A stretch of 64,000 nucleotides of DNA from Acidobacteriota bacterium (GTDB taxonomy: Bacteria; Acidobacteriota; Terriglobia; Terriglobales; Acidobacteriaceae), in the NCBI GenBank assembly GCA_021792135.1, contig JAJYVF010000010.1:84609-148608 (forward strand), in the 5' to 3' direction. Of this stretch, positions 9,275-17,779 are shown one piece after another. Each line of letters opens with the position of its first letter. Within the stretch, counting starts at the first letter, position 1. The notes beneath the pieces were generated by a model, which was not told the origin of the DNA, made no database searches, and was given only the letters and a program-made list of their open reading frames with translations. The translations under genes and the position numbers were made by a program.

Positions 9275-9952
9275 TTGAACCTGCCCAATTCCATCACGAT
9301 GGGCCGCATCTTCTGCGTACCTGTGCTCATCTGGATGCTGTCGCCGCATTTTCCACATGGCGGCTGGCATGGCGAGCAGGAGGTGGCTGCATCCCTGTTC
9401 TTCATCGTGGTTTCGATCTCCGACGGCGTCGACGGCTATCTTGCCCGGAGGCGCGGCCAGATCACCACGATGGGCATGCTGCTCGATCCCATTGCCGACA
9501 AGCTGCTCATCTGCTCGGCTTACATCGCGCTGATCCAGTTCAATCCGCACGTGGTGAAGCCGTGGATCGCGGTGATTGTGATTGGGCGCGAGTTTCTGGT
9601 GAGCGGCCTGCGTTCGATTGCCTCGACGGAAGGCTTCACCATCGAAGCCAGCGATCTGGGCAAACTCAAAACGGTGATCCAGATCGTCTCCGTGGTCGCC
9701 GCGACCCTGGCTCACGGCTGGTACGAGTGGCACTTCGGGTGGTTCATCGTGCCGGTGGATCTGTTCGCGGTGGTCGGAATCTACTACATGGCTGCTGTTT
9801 CGACTCTTTCGGCCGTCGATTACTTTGTGGCCTTCTGGCGAAAGATCGACCGGGCCACCGCGACCCGTCGCAGCAGCGAGAACGAATTCGTGCTGAGCCG
9901 GCGGAAGAAGAAGACTCCGCCGCAGCCGGCGCGCAACGCGACGCAACTCTAG
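9275..9952 (+). CDS. pgsA: CDP-diacylglycerol-glycerol-3-phosphate 3-phosphatidyltransferase
   Basis: Makes phosphatidylglycerol phosphate, the committed step of acidic phospholipid synthesis, in the inner membrane. The CDP-alcohol phosphatidyltransferase signature is intact: DGVDGYLARR with the downstream MGMLLDPIADK acidic residues. Several hydrophobic helices follow. The TTG at 9275 gives the family-typical start NLPNSITMGR and has AGCAGGGG upstream; an earlier in-frame TTG at 9239 would add an untypical extension. The tail is Lys/Arg-rich. Length is ~225 aa, slightly longer than usual because of that tail. Confidence 0.88.
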   Translation: MNLPNSITMGRIFCVPVLIWMLSPHFPHGGWHGEQEVAASLFFIVVSISDGVDGYLARRRGQITTMGMLLDPIADKLLICSAYIALIQFNPHVVKPWIAVIVIGREFLVSGLRSIASTEGFTIEASDLGKLKTVIQIVSVVAATLAHGWYEWHFGWFIVPVDLFAVVGIYYMAAVSTLSAVDYFVAFWRKIDRATATRRSSENEFVLSRRKKKTPPQPARNATQL

Positions 9953-10027
9953 AAATCGCGGGGCTGTCCGCCCCTGCCGGGGCCGAGCTCAGCCGGTGCT
10001 CCCCCCTGACCTGCCATTCCCGGCGGC

Positions 10028-10287
10028 GCGTGCAGGTCTCGTGCGCTCTGACCGTCATCGATGCAGGAACGATCATCAACCGGAAGGCGGAACCGGACTG
10101 CATCTTCGTGGAGTATCCTGATTACGAAATCAACGAATACGGTTCGCGCGGGATGGGCGAGACTGGGCTGGCCGGCGCAGCTCCCGGACCCCGGATGGCC
10201 GTATATCACGCGACGGGCGAGGGGGTTCGCAAGCTGCCTGTTGGGGTCGAGGACCCGCTGGCCGCGCCGCAGAATCCGAGTGCCTGA
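10028..10287 (+). pseudogene. remnant of xanthine/aldehyde dehydrogenase molybdopterin subunit (C-terminus)
   Basis: An in-frame stretch of ~85 codons matches two separate blocks of the large molybdenum-binding subunit of xanthine dehydrogenase-type hydroxylases. The first is VIDAGTIINRK (family VDxGRIINP). The second is FVEYPDYEINEYGSRGMGET continuing to VYHATGEGVRKLPV (family NPLGxKGIGE...YHATGxRVRDLPI). The ~80 residues that normally separate the blocks are missing and no start or N-terminal domain precedes it. It stops 2 bp before an intact xdhC-like gene, which fits decay of an original xdh operon. Identification is from family memory. Confidence 0.6.
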
Positions 10288-10289
10288 AG

Positions 10290-11336
10290 ATGAGTGAATT
10301 GCGGCAGATCCTCGACCTGTGGAAGCGGGCCACCGCCGCGGGCGAGGAAATTTGCCTCGCCACGGTCGTTGGCATTGAGGGGTCGGCCTACCGACGCCCT
10401 GGGGCGCGCATGCTGCTGACGTCGACCGGCCTGCGGGCGGGAACCATCAGCGGGGGGTGCCTCGAAGCCGAAGTCGTGAAGAAAGCCTGGTGGCTGACCG
10501 CGCAGGGCCCAGCCATCCAGCGCTACAGCAGTTTTTTCGACGACGATGGCGATATGCCCTACGGTCTGGGCTGCGGCGGGACCGTGATCGTTCTGCTGGA
10601 GCGGGGTGAGGCCGCGGCGGCATCGCTGGAGGCGCTGCGCCGCAGCAGCGAGGAACGAACTCCTTCGGTCATCCTCACGGATACCGCGGTCGAACAACCC
10701 GGCACTGTGCTGATCCTGAATCACGCGGGGGAAGCGGTGTTCGAGCGCGCCGCGGATTCGCAGCTGCGCGCAGCCGCCCGGGAAGCGCTGCAGGCCCGGG
10801 AGTCGCGGCGCTTTGGGCAGACCTTCATCGAGTATGTCGCACCTCCGCTGGCCCTCTTCGTCTTTGGCGCGGGGGATGACGCGCAGCCGCTGGTGGAACT
10901 TGCATCGTCGCTGGGGTGGCATGTGGCGGTCGCGGACGGGCGCACGAACCTCGCGCGGGCGGAGCGCTTTCCGCGGGCAGCGCGCGTGCAGGTGCTCGAC
11001 GAGTCGCTGGCCGCGAACCCGGAAGATGCCGCCGTCATCATGACCCACAGCTACGAGCAGGACGCCAGACTGCTGCGTATGCTGCTGCCGCTCAGGCTGA
11101 GGTACCTCGGCATTCTGGGGCCGAAGCTGCGTACCGAGCGTCTGGTGACGGAAGTGGCTCCGCAGCTGGGCCTCGATCCGGCTGCGTGCATGGCGCGGCT
11201 GCACAGCCCGGTGGGGCTGGATATTGGCGGCCATTCGCCGGCGACCATTGCGCTCTCGATTGCGGCGGAGATTCAGGCGGAGTTTTCCGGCCGACCGGCG
11301 CGCAGCGGCGCCTCCGCCGAACCCGTTCATGCCTGA
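10290..11336 (+). CDS. XdhC/CoxI family molybdenum-hydroxylase maturation protein
   Basis: A 348-aa accessory protein that binds molybdenum cofactor and supports its insertion (sulfuration) into xanthine-dehydrogenase-type enzymes. The N-terminal XdhC/CoxI domain has LATVVGIEGSAYRRPGARML and the conserved GTISGGCLE motif, plus GLGCGGTV. The C-terminal half is the XdhC Rossmann domain (LFVFGAGDDAQPLVELA) ending in the VGLDIGGHSPATIALSI motif. It overlaps the next nucleotidyltransferase gene by 8 bp. The enzyme it would mature is only a remnant immediately upstream. Confidence 0.85.
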   Translation: MSELRQILDLWKRATAAGEEICLATVVGIEGSAYRRPGARMLLTSTGLRAGTISGGCLEAEVVKKAWWLTAQGPAIQRYSSFFDDDGDMPYGLGCGGTVIVLLERGEAAAASLEALRRSSEERTPSVILTDTAVEQPGTVLILNHAGEAVFERAADSQLRAAAREALQARESRRFGQTFIEYVAPPLALFVFGAGDDAQPLVELASSLGWHVAVADGRTNLARAERFPRAARVQVLDESLAANPEDAAVIMTHSYEQDARLLRMLLPLRLRYLGILGPKLRTERLVTEVAPQLGLDPAACMARLHSPVGLDIGGHSPATIALSIAAEIQAEFSGRPARSGASAEPVHA

Positions 11337-11925
11337 GCCTTGCTTCGCCGCGGTACTACTGGCTGCGGGTGGCTCGGCCCGTCTCGGCAGACCGAAGCAG
11401 CTCATTCGAATCGGCGGCGAATCGCTTCTTCGCCGAACTGCGCGGATCGCCCTGGAGGCAGGACTTGCGCCGGTCTTCGTCGTCCTTGGCTATCGTGCAG
11501 GGGAAATGGAGCCCGAGCTGGAAGGCCTGGCCGTCACGGTGCTTCTGAATGAAAGGTGGCAGGAGGGTATGGGATCGTCCCTGCACTGCGGAGTGGCTTC
11601 GGTGTCCGGCCTGCGCCCCGAGCCTTCAGGGGTGGTGCTGATGGTCTGCGACCAGCTGCGTCTCAACCGCGAGCACCTGCGCGCGCTGCTGACATGCCAG
11701 TCCGAGGGCGATAGCTGGATTACGGCCTCCTTCTATGGAGGGAGAGCGGGAGTTCCGGCTGTCTTTTCCCGGCGCCTGCTGCCGGCGCTTCTTGCGGTAA
11801 GGGGGGATCGGGGCGCCAGGGATCTGATCGCCGGGTACCCGGAGCAAACGAAACTGGTTCCCTGGCCGGACGGAGCCCTGGATCTGGACCTTCCGGAGGA
11901 CCTGAAACCAGGCAGGGTGGAGTGA
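11329..11925 (+). CDS. MobA/MocA-like molybdopterin nucleotidyltransferase
   Basis: A 198-aa nucleotidyltransferase of the NTP_transf_3 type. The nucleotide-binding signature is LLAAGGSARLGRPKQL, and the metal-binding region is VVLMVCDQLRL with the second acidic patch near RGARDLI. These enzymes attach CMP or GMP to molybdopterin to form the dinucleotide cofactor. A MocA-type CTP:molybdopterin cytidylyltransferase is most likely, since it is encoded next to xdhC and MCD is the cofactor of bacterial xanthine-dehydrogenase-family enzymes. Translation is probably coupled to xdhC through the 8 bp overlap. Confidence 0.8.
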   Translation: MPEPCFAAVLLAAGGSARLGRPKQLIRIGGESLLRRTARIALEAGLAPVFVVLGYRAGEMEPELEGLAVTVLLNERWQEGMGSSLHCGVASVSGLRPEPSGVVLMVCDQLRLNREHLRALLTCQSEGDSWITASFYGGRAGVPAVFSRRLLPALLAVRGDRGARDLIAGYPEQTKLVPWPDGALDLDLPEDLKPGRVE

Positions 11926-12181
11926 TGGGGATCATGGTGAGGCGTCTATTTGGTGATATCGAAATAAGATTCACCTCACAAAAGCGATTTTCTCCGCTGA
12001 GCTAACCTTCTGCAACCCTTATGGGGAGCGAGTTGCCAACCGTTTACATCGGGGTCTAGCATACGGGGAGTTTGGTGGAAATCCCTGCAAGGACGGGACG
12101 CGCCCCGAGCGAAGCCATGTCGATCCCCGAGAAGCTGATGTTGCAGTCCCACTTCCAAAGCAGCAAGCGGAGCGAGCTTAT

Positions 12182-12979
12182 ATGGCGTGGTATGCCTACT
12201 GCATAACAGAAAGACAGGCCTTTCCCGAACTGCTTCGTCACCGGAAGCCAATTCCAATGGAAGCAGTTACCGGGATCCAGGGAAACCAGATTTTTCTTTA
12301 CCCAGCCAGTGATTTAGCCGTCATCGTCAGCGAGTACTCCTCCTCGGAAACTCTTACTCAGCAGTCCGGCGTTGAACATGCCCGTGTCATTTCAGACTGC
12401 TTCAGAACTTCCACTGTCCTGCCCTTTCGTTTTGGAACGGTATTTGCCGACGACGACGCACTTCGGCGGTCGATTCGCTCCAACCAGAGGCAGTTTCTTA
12501 CCAATATCGAGCGGCTCCGGGGCAAAGCGGAAATGCATCTGAAGGTGATGCTCGAGGATTGCTGCCGCGAGCAGGTCCGCCGGTACGACCCCAATTCGGT
12601 GCCTGCCGTGGGGCGGGCCTATTTAACGAATTTGCGTGAGAATGCGACGCTGCAGCGCGAGCGGCAGACGAAGGCGCGCACGATCAGTGTCCAGATGCAT
12701 CGCATGTTCCTGCCGCTGGCCGAGGAAGTCACCTGCCGGCGCGTGGATAAAGGCAAGATGCTCCTCGATATTGCGCACCTGATCGAGTCCGCCGGGGTGG
12801 AGCGGTACCAGAACAAGTACTCCAGCGCCAGCATGCTGATGAAGGATTGCCAGATGCAGCTTTCGGGCCCGTGGCCACCCTACCACTTTGTGCATCGGCT
12901 CACCAGCCACCCCGCTTCGCCGGCGGCAGCGGCCGCGGGCGCTCCGCGGCACGCCGCCAACCTTGCGGTTCCGGCGTAG
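12182..12979 (+). CDS. GvpL/GvpF family protein, stand-alone
   Basis: A 265-aa protein of the gas-vesicle accessory GvpL/GvpF family. It starts with AWYAYCITE and carries the family hallmark VLPFRFGTVF (about residues 79-88), followed by a long charged helix (SNQRQFLTNIERLRGKAEM) and a second alpha/beta repeat. No gvpA or other gas-vesicle gene lies in the window, so a role in flotation is doubtful. The C-terminal ~35 residues are Ala/Pro/His-rich and look disordered. A 255 bp spacer separates it from the molybdenum genes; a strong terminator follows 26 bp after the stop. Confidence 0.75.
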   Translation: MAWYAYCITERQAFPELLRHRKPIPMEAVTGIQGNQIFLYPASDLAVIVSEYSSSETLTQQSGVEHARVISDCFRTSTVLPFRFGTVFADDDALRRSIRSNQRQFLTNIERLRGKAEMHLKVMLEDCCREQVRRYDPNSVPAVGRAYLTNLRENATLQRERQTKARTISVQMHRMFLPLAEEVTCRRVDKGKMLLDIAHLIESAGVERYQNKYSSASMLMKDCQMQLSGPWPPYHFVHRLTSHPASPAAAAAGAPRHAANLAVPA

Positions 12980-13005
12980 CCGGCGCAAACTGCATCAAGA
13001 CGAAA

Positions 13006-13040
13006 AAAGCCCCGGCGGACCCACGAACCACCGGGGCTTT
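13006..13040. terminator. bidirectional rho-independent terminator
   Basis: The inverted repeat AAAGCCCCGG / CCGGGGCTTT has a 15-nt loop and is flanked by an A-run on the left and a T-run on the right. It can end transcription of the GvpL/F gene, and also works from the other strand. Confidence 0.8.
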
Positions 13041-13226
13041 CACTGAGGACAAAAGCGGGTGTTGAACTGAAGCGCAGCATCCCGCTCGCCTCTGGTGTAT
13101 AGACGCGCGAAACGGGGAGAAAGTTAAGCGTTCTCCTGCAGCACTCCGCACGTGAGCGCGCGGCTGATCCGCGTCGTTCCCGGCCATCCCACAGCCGATG
13201 CGGCGGCGGATATGATGTGCAGAGAG

Positions 13227-14195
13227 ATGAGCAAAATTTCCTTTCTCTTTCCCGGGCAGAACTCGCAATATACGGGTATGGGGCGCGACCTTGCGGAGAA
13301 GTTTCCGGTCGCGCGCCGAACCTTTGAAGAAGCGGATGACGCGCTGGACTTCTCTCTGTCGAAGCTGTGCTTCGAAGGGCCGGAGGAGCAGCTGAAGCTG
13401 ACGGAGTTTCAGCAACCGGCAATCTGCACGGTTTCCGTGGCGGCGCTGCGCGTGCTGGCCGAGCAGGGAATTACGCCTGTGCTGGTTGCCGGGCATTCGC
13501 TCGGCGAGTATGGGGCCAACGTTGCGGCCGGTTCGATGGTGTTTGCCGACGCAGTTCGGACCGTCCGCCAGCGGGGACGATACATGCAGGAGGCTGTTCC
13601 GGCGGGGCAGGGCGGGATGGCTGCCGTTCTTGGGCTGAGCTCGGAAGCAACCGCGCGCGCCTGCAGCGATGCGGCGGCGGAGAGGCAGGCAATCGTCTCG
13701 GCGGCAAATTTCAACTCGCCCGAGCAGACGGTCATTTCCGGCGAGGCAGCGGCCGTTGAGCGGGCTGCGGCTCTGTGCAAAGAGCGGGGCGCGAAGCGCG
13801 TGGTTATGCTGCAGGTGAGCGCGCCTTTTCACTGCGCGCTGATGCAGTCTGCTCAGGATCGCCTGGCCGGGCTGCTGCAGGGCGTCACGTTTGCCGCGCC
13901 GCGCATCCCTGTGGCGGTGAATGTCGATGCCGCGCTGGCGAGCCAGCCAGACCGATTGCGCGACGCGCTGATCCGGCAGGTGACCGGAGCGGTGCGCTGG
14001 GTTGAATCGATGCGACTGCTGATCGCGCAGGGAACGACACTCTTCATCGAGGTGGGGCCGGGAAAGGTACTCACGGGCCTGATGCGGCAGATTGACCGCA
14101 GCCAAACCTGCCTGAACGTGGAGGACGCGGCGAGTCTGGAGAGACTCCTTCTTCTGCAGAGCACGGAAGCTCAGGCGAAAGACAGCCAGCGGTAA
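13227..14195 (+). CDS. fabD: malonyl-CoA:ACP transacylase
   Basis: Transfers malonyl from CoA to acyl carrier protein to start fatty-acid elongation. The catalytic Ser lies in GHSLGEYGA, the active-site Gln in FLFPGQNSQYTGMG, an Arg in RTVRQRGRYMQ, and the catalytic His in SAPFHCALM. The Asn of the C-terminal VNVDA and the GPGKVLTGL motif are also present. At ~322 aa the length is normal. ATG at 13227 places the FPGQ motif at the usual distance; an in-frame double ATG at 13212 is an alternative. No other fab gene is adjacent. Confidence 0.92.
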   Translation: MSKISFLFPGQNSQYTGMGRDLAEKFPVARRTFEEADDALDFSLSKLCFEGPEEQLKLTEFQQPAICTVSVAALRVLAEQGITPVLVAGHSLGEYGANVAAGSMVFADAVRTVRQRGRYMQEAVPAGQGGMAAVLGLSSEATARACSDAAAERQAIVSAANFNSPEQTVISGEAAAVERAAALCKERGAKRVVMLQVSAPFHCALMQSAQDRLAGLLQGVTFAAPRIPVAVNVDAALASQPDRLRDALIRQVTGAVRWVESMRLLIAQGTTLFIEVGPGKVLTGLMRQIDRSQTCLNVEDAASLERLLLLQSTEAQAKDSQR

Positions 14196-14243
14196 AGCGG
14201 CCAGCCGTCAGTTCTGAGATTCTGCTGCGGGCTCCGAACTCTC

Positions 14244-14720
14244 TCATGGTCCGGAATAAAGCTCGATGGGCGAGAAGCCGATGGTGTTGGTTCTGTCATC
14301 GATGCGCAGAAAGATGGGAGTGCTGCCACCGTTGACGTCCAGGCCGATCACCACGCCATTGCCGACGTGCCGCGCCACGATGATTTTGTGGCTTCTGATG
14401 ACGCCGTAGTCGCTTGCCGGGCCCCAGTCCTTCGAGAACTCACTGAAACCGTACGGTTCAAAGTTCTGCGGATGCTGCTGCCAGTTTGGATCGTTGTTCC
14501 AGAGGCCGTAGGCCTCTTTCAGATCGCCGCTTTGCACCGCGCTGAAGAACTGATTGATCCTGTGATCGGCGGACCAATGCCAGAACTGCCAGGGAATCTG
14601 CAGATACCAGAACCACGCGGTGATGCCCACCACCACCACAAAGACAATTGCGGCAATCGAAAAGTTGTGAACAAGGCGCGCTTTGCGCGCATTGTAGGCA
14701 GGAGCATCCAGCAGGGTCAT
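14244..14720 (-). CDS. conserved membrane-anchored protein of unknown function
   Basis: A 158-aa protein with a short cytoplasmic N-terminus, one transmembrane helix (about residues 21-43, FSIAAIVFVVVVGITAWFWY) and an extracytoplasmic domain. That domain begins with RINQFFSAVQSGDLKEAYGLW, a helical arrangement reminiscent of NTF2/DUF4878-like lumazine-binding domains. The start was chosen because AAAGGAG lies 7-13 nt upstream; a longer frame would run into the ddl 3' end. It lies downstream of ddl on the same strand and may be co-transcribed. Function not recognised. Confidence 0.7.
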   Translation of the reverse strand: MTLLDAPAYNARKARLVHNFSIAAIVFVVVVGITAWFWYLQIPWQFWHWSADHRINQFFSAVQSGDLKEAYGLWNNDPNWQQHPQNFEPYGFSEFSKDWGPASDYGVIRSHKIIVARHVGNGVVIGLDVNGGSTPIFLRIDDRTNTIGFSPIELYSGP

Positions 14721-14817
14721 TCCGCGCGACTCCTTTCGTCTTCCGCGACCCGAGACCTCGAAGGAAGTATCACCATATTCATTCTGACACCTCAGATGCC
14801 CGCTCGGTTTCCGGAAC

Positions 14818-16014
14818 TCACAGGGAATAGCGATTGCGGTCTTTGTCGGCGCGGCGTTCGAGAGCAAGGTGGATCAGCCGGTCAATGAGCTTCGGATAGG
14901 GCACCCCCGAAGCAGCCCAGAGGCGCGGATACATGCTGATGGACGTGAATCCGGGCAGCGTGTTGATTTCGTTCACGTAGACGCGGCCGGAAGGCCCTGG
15001 CTCCATGAGGAAGTCAACGCGCGCCAGACCGGAGCAGTCGCAGGCGCGGAAGGCGGCGATGGCCATTTCGCGGATCTGCTTCGCCTGGCGGCGGGTCAGT
15101 TTTGCGGGAATGATGAGGTCCGAACCCTCGCTGAGGTACTTGGCCTCGTAGTCGTAGAACTCTTTTCCGGGCACCACTTCTCCGACGACGGAGGCTGCGG
15201 GATCGTCGTTGCCGAGGACAGCGACTTCGAGTTCGCGGGCCTTTTTTCCTTTTCCGCCTACGCCCTGTTCGATCACAATCCTGCGGTCGAAGCGGGCGGC
15301 GAGATCGATGGCCGGGCCAAGCTCCTTCCTGTCGTGCGCCTTGCTGATGCCCACCGAGGAGCCGAGATTGGCGGGCTTGACGAAGACCGGATAGCGGAGC
15401 GTGCCTTCGATGCCTGCCCGAACCTTTCTGGGGCTCTTCTCCCAGTCGGCGCGCAGGAAGGTGACGTGTTTCACAATGGGCAGCCTGGCGGAGGCAAAGA
15501 GGCGCTTCATGACGTCCTTGTCCATGCCTGTCGCCGAGCCGAGGACGCCGGAGCCGACATACGCAATGTCAGCCAGCTCAAAGAGCCCCTGAATCGTTCC
15601 GTCCTCGCCAAATGTGCCGTGCAGGACCGGAAAGACGACGTCCAGATTCAGCACATGTTCAGCCCCTGGCTTGGCGACCGAGCCGGCATCGCGCTCGAAG
15701 GGAACCAGGGTTGCAGTTTCGCCGGTGGCGGGAACGGGTGGCACGATGACCGACTCGCCTTTGCGAAGTACCGCCGCTGCGGGAGTTGCTTCGGGATCGC
15801 CCGCGCGGAAGTGCTTCTCCGAAGAAGAAGCGGCATTCAGCAGACGCTGCGCGTGGCCGGCTGTGACCCAGCGGCCTTCTTTGGTGATTCCGACGGGAAT
15901 GACCTCGTATTTTCTGCGGTCAATGGCCTTGAGGACCGAAGCGGCGGAAAGAAGCGAGACTTCATGTTCGCCGCTGCGTCCGCCGAAGAGGATGCCGACC
16001 CGGAGCTTTTTCAT
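14818..16014 (-). CDS. ddl: D-alanine-D-alanine ligase
   Basis: Joins two D-alanines with ATP for peptidoglycan synthesis in the cytoplasm. This ATP-grasp enzyme is recognised from [20 protein letters not shown], the [12 protein letters not shown] substrate loop, [19 protein letters not shown], the ATP-binding [17 protein letters not shown], and [10 protein letters not shown] with the metal-binding [18 protein letters not shown]. At 398 aa it is slightly longer than DdlB because of an insertion around residues 70-105 that is common in VanA-like/acidobacterial ligases. Confidence 0.93.
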   Translation of the reverse strand: MKKLRVGILFGGRSGEHEVSLLSAASVLKAIDRRKYEVIPVGITKEGRWVTAGHAQRLLNAASSSEKHFRAGDPEATPAAAVLRKGESVIVPPVPATGETATLVPFERDAGSVAKPGAEHVLNLDVVFPVLHGTFGEDGTIQGLFELADIAYVGSGVLGSATGMDKDVMKRLFASARLPIVKHVTFLRADWEKSPRKVRAGIEGTLRYPVFVKPANLGSSVGISKAHDRKELGPAIDLAARFDRRIVIEQGVGGKGKKARELEVAVLGNDDPAASVVGEVVPGKEFYDYEAKYLSEGSDLIIPAKLTRRQAKQIREMAIAAFRACDCSGLARVDFLMEPGPSGRVYVNEINTLPGFTSISMYPRLWAASGVPYPKLIDRLIHLALERRADKDRNRYSL

Positions 16015-16145
16015 CTGCTGGTTGTCATTCTATCGGGTTGAGTAACGGATAGCGGCGATCCGGGAGGGTGAGGAAGGTCACTCGCAACAGGCCGGAACCC
16101 GGCGGCAACCACCCGGGGCCGACCGGCGATGGAGATCAGGCGGTC

Positions 16146-16637
16146 TCATGCGCGGCGCTTCGGATGGGTCGAGAGCAGATGGGAAACCGTGTCGAGCATG
16201 AGGGCGGGGTGGACAGGTTTAGCCAGGATGTTGAAGATGTAGCCTTTTTTCGAGGCTTCCTCCAGGAGATCCTGGGTGCTGTGGTGGCCGGAGAAGAGCA
16301 GCAGCTGGCAGCTGGGATAGTTCTGTTGCAGGACGATGGCGAGATCGATCCCGTTCATGCGGGGCAGCATGACATCCAGGATAGCGAGCTCGGGCTGCCA
16401 CTGCGCGATAATCTCGATCGCTTCTTCGGCAGAGTAAGCAACACGGGCTTGATACCCGCTCTTTGAAAAAATTACGAACAATGTGTCGGCGACGCTGGGC
16501 TCGTCATCGACGATGAGAATGCTGCGGCTGTTCCCGATGCCCGTCACCAGGTCCTCCGAGTCCGAATCATCAGCGGGGCGCCCGGGAGGGAAATCGAATC
16601 GTTTCCCTGCCGGATCAGGCGCCGAAGCGGCCCCCAC
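16146..16637 (-). CDS. stand-alone response-regulator receiver protein
   Basis: A 163-aa single-domain receiver. The acidic pocket and phosphorylation site are visible: SILIVDDEPSVADTL (Asp pair), LAILDVMLPRMNGIDLAI (phospho-acceptor Asp), the Ser of LLLFSGHHS in the Thr/Ser position, and ILAKPVHP with the invariant Lys. No output domain follows. The first ~35 residues are unstructured, so the true start may be an internal GTG. No histidine kinase is nearby. It probably signals by protein-protein contact. Confidence 0.85.
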   Translation of the reverse strand: MGAASAPDPAGKRFDFPPGRPADDSDSEDLVTGIGNSRSILIVDDEPSVADTLFVIFSKSGYQARVAYSAEEAIEIIAQWQPELAILDVMLPRMNGIDLAIVLQQNYPSCQLLLFSGHHSTQDLLEEASKKGYIFNILAKPVHPALMLDTVSHLLSTHPKRRA

Positions 16638-16969
16638 CCTGATGGGATGCGATTTCGCAGAATCCAGTGCATTCGGCGGAGCCTGGACGCGGTAGCCTGA
16701 AGAGAGAGGGGCCGTCCTGTCGTTTCCCGCCGAATGCTGTGATTCTGCTCTGCCCTGGTCAGCCTCGTCCCTGGGTCATGCATAACCCTGCTGGAAATCC
16801 TGTCCGACTCAGATGATGAGTTTGCCCGTCAGGCCGCTCCCGAGCGAGCCCCCGCGCGTAGTGTACGATGCGGGAAAGTTGTTGTTAGCATACTGGGTGC
16901 CTTAGCTAAATTATTGATTTCATTGGCGCAATTGCGTCCGTGAAAGGGTTGGTGGGCAATGGAGTCAGC
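16638..16969. other. gene-free spacer, likely regulatory for the LexA-like gene
   Basis: The right third (about 16875-16930) is AT-rich and contains a possible promoter (TTGTTG, 17 bp, TTAGCT) pointing right towards the repressor gene. No convincing gene, RNA or repeat was seen in the rest. Confidence 0.4.
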
Positions 16970-17764
16970 ATGGATGTGGAAGTTGTATCGTCGCATGAAT
17001 GGGCGGAGCGGATTCGGCGGCTGCTGCGAGACCTGAAGATTACACAGTCGGGACTGGCGGAGCGTCTGGGAGTATCCCCGGCGACGGTCTCGCGCTGGGT
17101 CCAGGGGCGGAACGAGCCCACGGCCCAGACGTACGTGGCGCTGGGCAATCTGTCCGGCCCCCCGCAGGCTGCGTACTTCTGGGAGCGTGCGGGCATGGAT
17201 TTTTCGGGAATGCCGGATGCTCATCTGCGGCAGACCTCTTCGTCGCTGTGCGTGAGCCTGAAGGATTTCAGGGTAGTGACCAGCCGCAAAATGCTTCGGG
17301 AACTGGCGGGGCGCGGGCATGTGGCTGCCATTCCGCTGCTGAATGTGACGGCCTATGGAGATTCGGTGGCTTCCCGCGAGAACGTGGTGCTCTCCGAGGC
17401 CGTGGTGGAAGACGTCCTGCTGGCGCCGCTGGACTGGTGCCCGCACCCCGAGAACGTGATCGGCATGCATCTGCAGGGGGACTCGATGGTGCCGGTTATT
17501 GGTCCGGGATCAATTGTGTTCGTCGACACCGCGGCCACCGATCGGAATCGGCTTCAGCAGCGGCTGACGGTGGTGGCCCATCGGGATCTTGGGTTCAGGC
17601 TGGCACGGTTCCAGCGGATTTCCGGGACCGATCTGCTGGTTTCTGCGCACCATAGGTACCCGCCGCTGGATGTGAGCAACGCCTCGAAATGGAAAGTCTT
17701 CGGCGAAGTGCTCTGGTGGGTTTCGCGAGATACGGAGGGGTGCGCACCGGCAATCCGTGCCTGA
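16970..17764 (+). CDS. XRE/LexA-like repressor with degenerate S24 domain
   Basis: A ~264-aa two-domain regulator. Residues ~5-70 form an XRE helix-turn-helix (KITQSGLAERLGVSPATVSRWVQGRNEP). Residues ~160-255 are a LexA/CI (S24) domain with the catalytic Ser172 in LQGDSMVPVIGPGSIVFVD. The position of the general-base Lys (family VKRL) reads GFRLARF, with Ala212 instead of Lys. Self-cleavage is therefore unlikely, so the domain may act only in dimerisation. ATG at 16970 is preceded by GGAG with 5-nt spacing; a GTG at 16940 is the alternative start. Confidence 0.75.
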   Translation: MDVEVVSSHEWAERIRRLLRDLKITQSGLAERLGVSPATVSRWVQGRNEPTAQTYVALGNLSGPPQAAYFWERAGMDFSGMPDAHLRQTSSSLCVSLKDFRVVTSRKMLRELAGRGHVAAIPLLNVTAYGDSVASRENVVLSEAVVEDVLLAPLDWCPHPENVIGMHLQGDSMVPVIGPGSIVFVDTAATDRNRLQQRLTVVAHRDLGFRLARFQRISGTDLLVSAHHRYPPLDVSNASKWKVFGEVLWWVSRDTEGCAPAIRA

Positions 17765-17779
17765 GGCGGTAACGTAGCG

